Below, piece by piece: positions 60,554-64,000 of a stretch of DNA of 64,000 nt. The DNA is taken from the NCBI RefSeq assembly GCF_016625195.1, contig NZ_JACVUP010000022.1, forward strand, positions 1-64,000, written 5' to 3'. The translations under genes were made by a program, and so were the position numbers. Source of the stretch: Erwinia sp. S63 (GTDB lineage Bacteria > Pseudomonadota > Gammaproteobacteria > Enterobacterales > Enterobacteriaceae). Position 1 is the first letter of the stretch, and each line of letters opens with the position of its first letter. The notes below the pieces were generated by a model. The model did not search any database. It saw only the letters and a list, made by a program, of their open reading frames with translations, and had not been told where the DNA came from.

Positions 60554-62263
60554 TTAAACCTTAACCGCCCAACCTTTCTGCTTACTTGTTTTACCGATCC
60601 CCGGATTAAAGGTATTGGTCGGATCCAGCTGACGATAAAACGCCTGCAACTGCGGTTTCGCCTGATACAGATGCCCGACGTTGTGCTCAGCCGGATATTC
60701 GGCACCGCGTTCGCTGAGGATCGCCAGCATCTTCTCCTTCAACGCATGCGCATCGACGCCTTTCTTCACGATGTAATCCTGGTGGAAGACATGGCAGAAG
60801 AAGTGGCCGTAATAAAGGCGATGACTAAGATCGTTATCGAACTCTGCTGGTAAGCGCTCAAACCAATCCTGATCGTTACGGCGCAGCGCGATATCCAGCG
60901 CCAGAATATCCTCCACTTCATCCGCATGCACTGCGTGATAACGCACCGCCGCACCGGCGGCGGCAAAACGATGCAGGAAAGCGTGTGCGCCTTCTTTACC
61001 GTCACAGGCAAAGAACTCGCCACCCCCTTCGCGGAAGTATTCGTGCAAATACTCCTGCGCCTCTGCCACACCATCACCGGACATCTTCAGCATCAGGTGA
61101 TGCTCAAACTTATCGCGATACTGCTTCATGCGTTTCGGCAGATGGGCAGGTAGCCAACCGCTGACGCGCTGCAATACGCGATCGGTGAAGTGCGGTTTCA
61201 CAAAACTCAGCTTGCCGAGCCAGGCATCCACACGACCTTTCAGCGTAAAAAACAGCGGCATCTTGTCGGTGCCAAGCTTGTCGATCATCACAAAAGTGTC
61301 TTTGCCGTACACCTCGGCAATATCGAAAATGTCGCGGTGCATATACTCGCCCGCCACCGGCAGGTTTTTAAACTCGGCCAGAATATGGCGGCGCAGATCG
61401 CCCAGCACCGCCGGATCGTTGGTGCCGATATAAAACACCTGTTGCTTAGGTTCGGTGGGGAAGGTATCGAGACGCACGGCAAATACCGCCAGTTTGCCCG
61501 CACAGCCAGAAGCTTCGAACAGGCGGCGTTCATCGGCGTTGAAGCGCGCGGGCGTATCCGCATGGATATCGCGCACGCGGTCGGCGTATTCGTGGTCGGA
61601 GGCATGGCGCTCGTCCCAGCGTACGTCACTCTGCTGCCAGCGATCGTCATCCAGTCGGCCGAGCATCTCTTCCGGCGAGTGACCGAGATCCATGCCGAGA
61701 TGATTCACCAACTTCAGTTTGCCGTCGGCATCAATCTGCGCATAAAGCGCCATTTCGCTGTAGGCCGGACCGCGCTTGATCAGCGAACCACCCGAGTTAT
61801 TACAAATCCCGCCCATCACCGATGCACCGATGCATGAGGATCCGATCACCGAATGCGGTTCACGTCCGAGCGGCTTTAGGGCTTTTTCCAGCTGATACAG
61901 TGTGCTGCCAGGGAAGGCGAGAATCTGCTTGCCGCCCTCGATCAGCTGCAATTTGTCGAGGCGCAAGGTGCTGATGATCACCACTGGACGATCGTAATCG
62001 TTGCCGTTGGGCGTGGAGCCTTCGGTTAAACCGGTGTTGGCAGCCTGCATCAGAATCACCGCATCGGCCTGCACCAGTGCCTGCAGCACGCGCCACAACT
62101 CCAGCAGTGAACCCGGGAAGATAACCGCCAGCGCGTCGCCTTCACCCGAGCGAAAACCTTTGCGATAGCGCGCTGTCTGTTCCGCTTCCGTTAACAGGTT
62201 TGACGGGCCGACGAGGCGGCGCAGTTCAGCCAGCAGTGTAGGGTGTGAGGTGTTGTTATTCAT
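60554..62263 (-). CDS. dld: Quinone-dependent D-lactate dehydrogenase
   Basis: A 569-residue peripheral inner-membrane flavoprotein oxidising D-lactate and passing electrons to quinones. An FAD-binding PCMH domain (about 35-200: GLTEGSTPNGNDYDRPVVIIST, VIGSSCIGASVMGGICNNSGG in segments) is followed by the membrane-binding and cap domains; KPQLQAFYRQLDPTNTFNPGIGKTSK closes it. The ATG at 62263 has AAGGACAGG upstream. It is divergent from bglX, as in K-12. Confidence 0.95.
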   Translation of the reverse strand: MNNNTSHPTLLAELRRLVGPSNLLTEAEQTARYRKGFRSGEGDALAVIFPGSLLELWRVLQALVQADAVILMQAANTGLTEGSTPNGNDYDRPVVIISTLRLDKLQLIEGGKQILAFPGSTLYQLEKALKPLGREPHSVIGSSCIGASVMGGICNNSGGSLIKRGPAYSEMALYAQIDADGKLKLVNHLGMDLGHSPEEMLGRLDDDRWQQSDVRWDERHASDHEYADRVRDIHADTPARFNADERRLFEASGCAGKLAVFAVRLDTFPTEPKQQVFYIGTNDPAVLGDLRRHILAEFKNLPVAGEYMHRDIFDIAEVYGKDTFVMIDKLGTDKMPLFFTLKGRVDAWLGKLSFVKPHFTDRVLQRVSGWLPAHLPKRMKQYRDKFEHHLMLKMSGDGVAEAQEYLHEYFREGGGEFFACDGKEGAHAFLHRFAAAGAAVRYHAVHADEVEDILALDIALRRNDQDWFERLPAEFDNDLSHRLYYGHFFCHVFHQDYIVKKGVDAHALKEKMLAILSERGAEYPAEHNVGHLYQAKPQLQAFYRQLDPTNTFNPGIGKTSKQKGWAVKV

Positions 62264-62418
62264 GAACCTGTCCTTGTCGTTAACGTTGCGCATCTACTTT
62301 AGCACGCGTCAACGGCATGGTCGCGGTGTGACATCGGTGGCTACCTGCTATCCTGAACTTGTGGCACACTGCCCCGGTTATTTCGATATTGCGCAGTCAC
62401 TTAAGAGAACCCGACCTG

Positions 62419-64000
62419 ATGAAATGGATTTGCTCTGTTAGCCTCGCTGTTTCCCTTGCCATACAGCCTGCCTTCGCAGATGACCTGTTTGGCCCCCATC
62501 CGATGACTGAACAAGCGCGTGACGCCTTTGTTAACCAGCTGCTCGGCAAAATGACCCTTGATGAAAAAATCGGGCAGATGCGCTTGATCAGCGTGGGGCC
62601 AGACACGCCGAAGGAGGCAGTGCGTGGCATGATCCAGCACGGTCAGGTCGGTGCGATATTCAATACCGTCACGCGTCCGGATATTCGTGCGATGCAGGAT
62701 CAGGTGATGCAACTGAGCCGCCTGAAAATTCCGCTGTTCTTTGCCTATGACGTGGTACACGGACAGCGCACGATTTTCCCGATCCCACTTGGCCTGGCAG
62801 CCAGCTGGGATCTGGATGCGATTGGCGAAGTCGGCCGCATCTCCGCCTATGAAGCAGCCGACGATGGTCTCAATATGACCTGGGCGCCGATGGTGGATGT
62901 CACTCGCGAACCACGTTGGGGCCGCGTGTCTGAAGGATTTGGTGAAGACACCTTCTTGTCCTCGCAAATGGGCAGCGCGATGGTGAAATCCATGCAGGGC
63001 AAAAGCGCCGCCGACCGTTATTCGATCATGACCAGCGTGAAGCACTTTGCCGCTTATGGCGCAGTGGAGGGCGGACGTGATTACAACACTGTGGATATGA
63101 GCCCACAGCGCCTGTTCCAGGATTATCTGCCACCGTACAAAGCCTCGCTGGATGCGGGCAGCGGCGGCGTGATGGTAGCGCTCAACTCCCTCAACGGCAC
63201 GCCAGCCACGGCGGATGGCTGGTTGCTGAAAGACCTGCTGCGCGGTGAGTGGAAATTTAAAGGCATCACTATTAGCGATCACGGCGCGATTAAAGAGCTG
63301 CTGAAACACGGCGTGGCCAGCGATCCACAGGACGCAGTGCGTATTGCGCTGAAGTCCGGCATCGACATGAGCATGAGCGATGAGTACTACAGCAAATATC
63401 TGCCGGGTCTGGTGAAAAGCGGCGCGGTCACCATGGCGGAAATCGACGATGCCGCACGTCACGTGCTGAACGTCAAATACGATATGGGTCTGTTTAACGA
63501 TCCCTACAGTCATTTAGGGCCGAAAGAGAGCGATCCGCAGGACACCAATGCGGAGAGCCGTCTGCATCGTGCCGAAGCGCGTGACGTGGCGCGTAAGAGC
63601 ATCGTGCTGCTAAAAAACTGGCATGAAACCTTACCGCTGAAAAAAGACGCCACCGTAGCGCTGGTGGGGCCATTGGCCGACAGCCAGCGCGATATTATGG
63701 GCAGCTGGTCAGCCGCGGGCGTGGCGAAACAGTCGATTCCGCTGCTGCAGGGCGTGCGCAATGCGATGGCGGGTAAAGGCACGGTGCTGTATGCCAAAGG
63801 GGCCAACATCACCGATAACAAAGGCATTCAGGACTTCCTCAACTTGTATGAACAGGCAGTGAGCGTCGATAAGCGCTCGCCGCAGGAACTGATCGATGAA
63901 GCGGTCGCCCAGGCAAAAAAAGCCGATGTGGTGGTCGCCGCCGTGGGTGAAGCGCAGGGTATGGCGCATGAAGCGTCAAGCCGTAGCGATCTGGTGATCC
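62419..64000 (+). CDS. bglX: Periplasmic beta-glucosidase BglX, 3' end beyond the window
   Basis: 527 codons are present; K-12 BglX has 765. A signal peptide (MKWICSVSLAVSLAIQPAFA) precedes a GH3 N-terminal barrel with KMTLDEKIGQMRLIS, FAYDVVHGQRTIFPIPLG and the nucleophile Asp287 in GITISDHGAIKEL, the same number as in K-12. The GH3 C-terminal domain begins with SIVLLKNWHETLPL near 394. It cleaves beta-glucosides in the periplasm. The ATG at 62419 follows AAGAGAACCCGACCTG, a weak ribosome site. The gene is open to the last base and intact as far as seen. Confidence 0.95.
   Translation, partial: MKWICSVSLAVSLAIQPAFADDLFGPHPMTEQARDAFVNQLLGKMTLDEKIGQMRLISVGPDTPKEAVRGMIQHGQVGAIFNTVTRPDIRAMQDQVMQLSRLKIPLFFAYDVVHGQRTIFPIPLGLAASWDLDAIGEVGRISAYEAADDGLNMTWAPMVDVTREPRWGRVSEGFGEDTFLSSQMGSAMVKSMQGKSAADRYSIMTSVKHFAAYGAVEGGRDYNTVDMSPQRLFQDYLPPYKASLDAGSGGVMVALNSLNGTPATADGWLLKDLLRGEWKFKGITISDHGAIKELLKHGVASDPQDAVRIALKSGIDMSMSDEYYSKYLPGLVKSGAVTMAEIDDAARHVLNVKYDMGLFNDPYSHLGPKESDPQDTNAESRLHRAEARDVARKSIVLLKNWHETLPLKKDATVALVGPLADSQRDIMGSWSAAGVAKQSIPLLQGVRNAMAGKGTVLYAKGANITDNKGIQDFLNLYEQAVSVDKRSPQELIDEAVAQAKKADVVVAAVGEAQGMAHEASSRSDLVI

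Noticed and set aside
61190..61837. A 215-codon frame antisense to dld
   Set aside because: It overlaps a fully conserved gene on the other strand and has no recognisable domain.
1..64000. CRISPR arrays, restriction or other defence systems, prophage or insertion sequences
   Set aside because: I looked for regular spaced repeats, transposases, integrases and toxin-antitoxin pairs and saw none.

Overview
The window reads as chromosome of an enterobacterium of the Erwiniaceae type (Pantoea/Erwinia-like). This is inferred from very close similarity to E. coli K-12 proteins, K-12-like gene order with lineage-specific insertions, and conserved operators (NadR, GalR/GalS, ModE, BirA, LexA). I see no prophage, insertion sequence, CRISPR array or plasmid functions. 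Positions of short sites were counted by hand from the numbered lines; motif matches were made by eye, without matrix scoring.

Region 1 (1-11.2 kb): the 3' part of a tRNA-Lys, a gene-free stretch with nested dyads, an Ada-AlkA fusion gene divergent from ogt (alkylation repair), then nadA-pnuC behind a NadR box, zitB, a response regulator plus EvgS-type hybrid kinase whose 3' end overlaps zitB, ybgS and aroG. K-12 has tRNA-Lys/Val genes, nadA-pnuC, zitB, ybgS, aroG, gpmA in the same order, so the repair genes and the two-component pair are insertions.

Region 2 (11.2-28.5 kb): gpmA; galTKM without galE but with two gal operators; modF, modE, acrZ and modABC with a ModE operator; ybhA, pgl, ybhB; and bioA divergent from bioBFCD across a BirA operator.

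Region 3 (28.5-43.8 kb): a 77-bp palindromic repeat, an orphan UrtE-like ABC ATPase with a degenerate signature motif, a 900-bp uvrB upstream region with DnaA boxes and a LexA box, uvrB, ybhK, moaABCDE behind a ModE site and a probable molybdenum-cofactor riboswitch, a yaiW-like lipoprotein gene, ybhL, ybhN-clsB-ybhP, ybhQ and rhlE.

Region 4 (43.8-64 kb): dusC lies 4 bp after rhlE. From here the order follows a different K-12 neighbourhood (dusC, yohF, yohD, yohC, pbpG, dld, bglX), so rhlE/dusC is a rearrangement junction. Between dusC and yohF lie accessory genes: a glycosyltransferase with AT-rich upstream DNA, a YhhS-like MFS transporter, a ppk2-pit phosphate module facing a CorA-like gene across a candidate Pho box, ldtB with a long Pro/Ala tail, and a GH15 glycosidase. 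A DUF3772 MscS-family channel sits between pbpG and dld. bglX runs off the end.

Shared themes are cofactor supply (NAD, biotin, molybdopterin with molybdate uptake), DNA repair, galactose use and envelope maintenance. I did not find a wholly new system. The most unusual items are the kinase-zitB overlap, the degenerate UrtE-like ATPase, the Pho-box/ppk2-pit arrangement, the rhlE-dusC junction and the Ada-AlkA/ogt rewiring.
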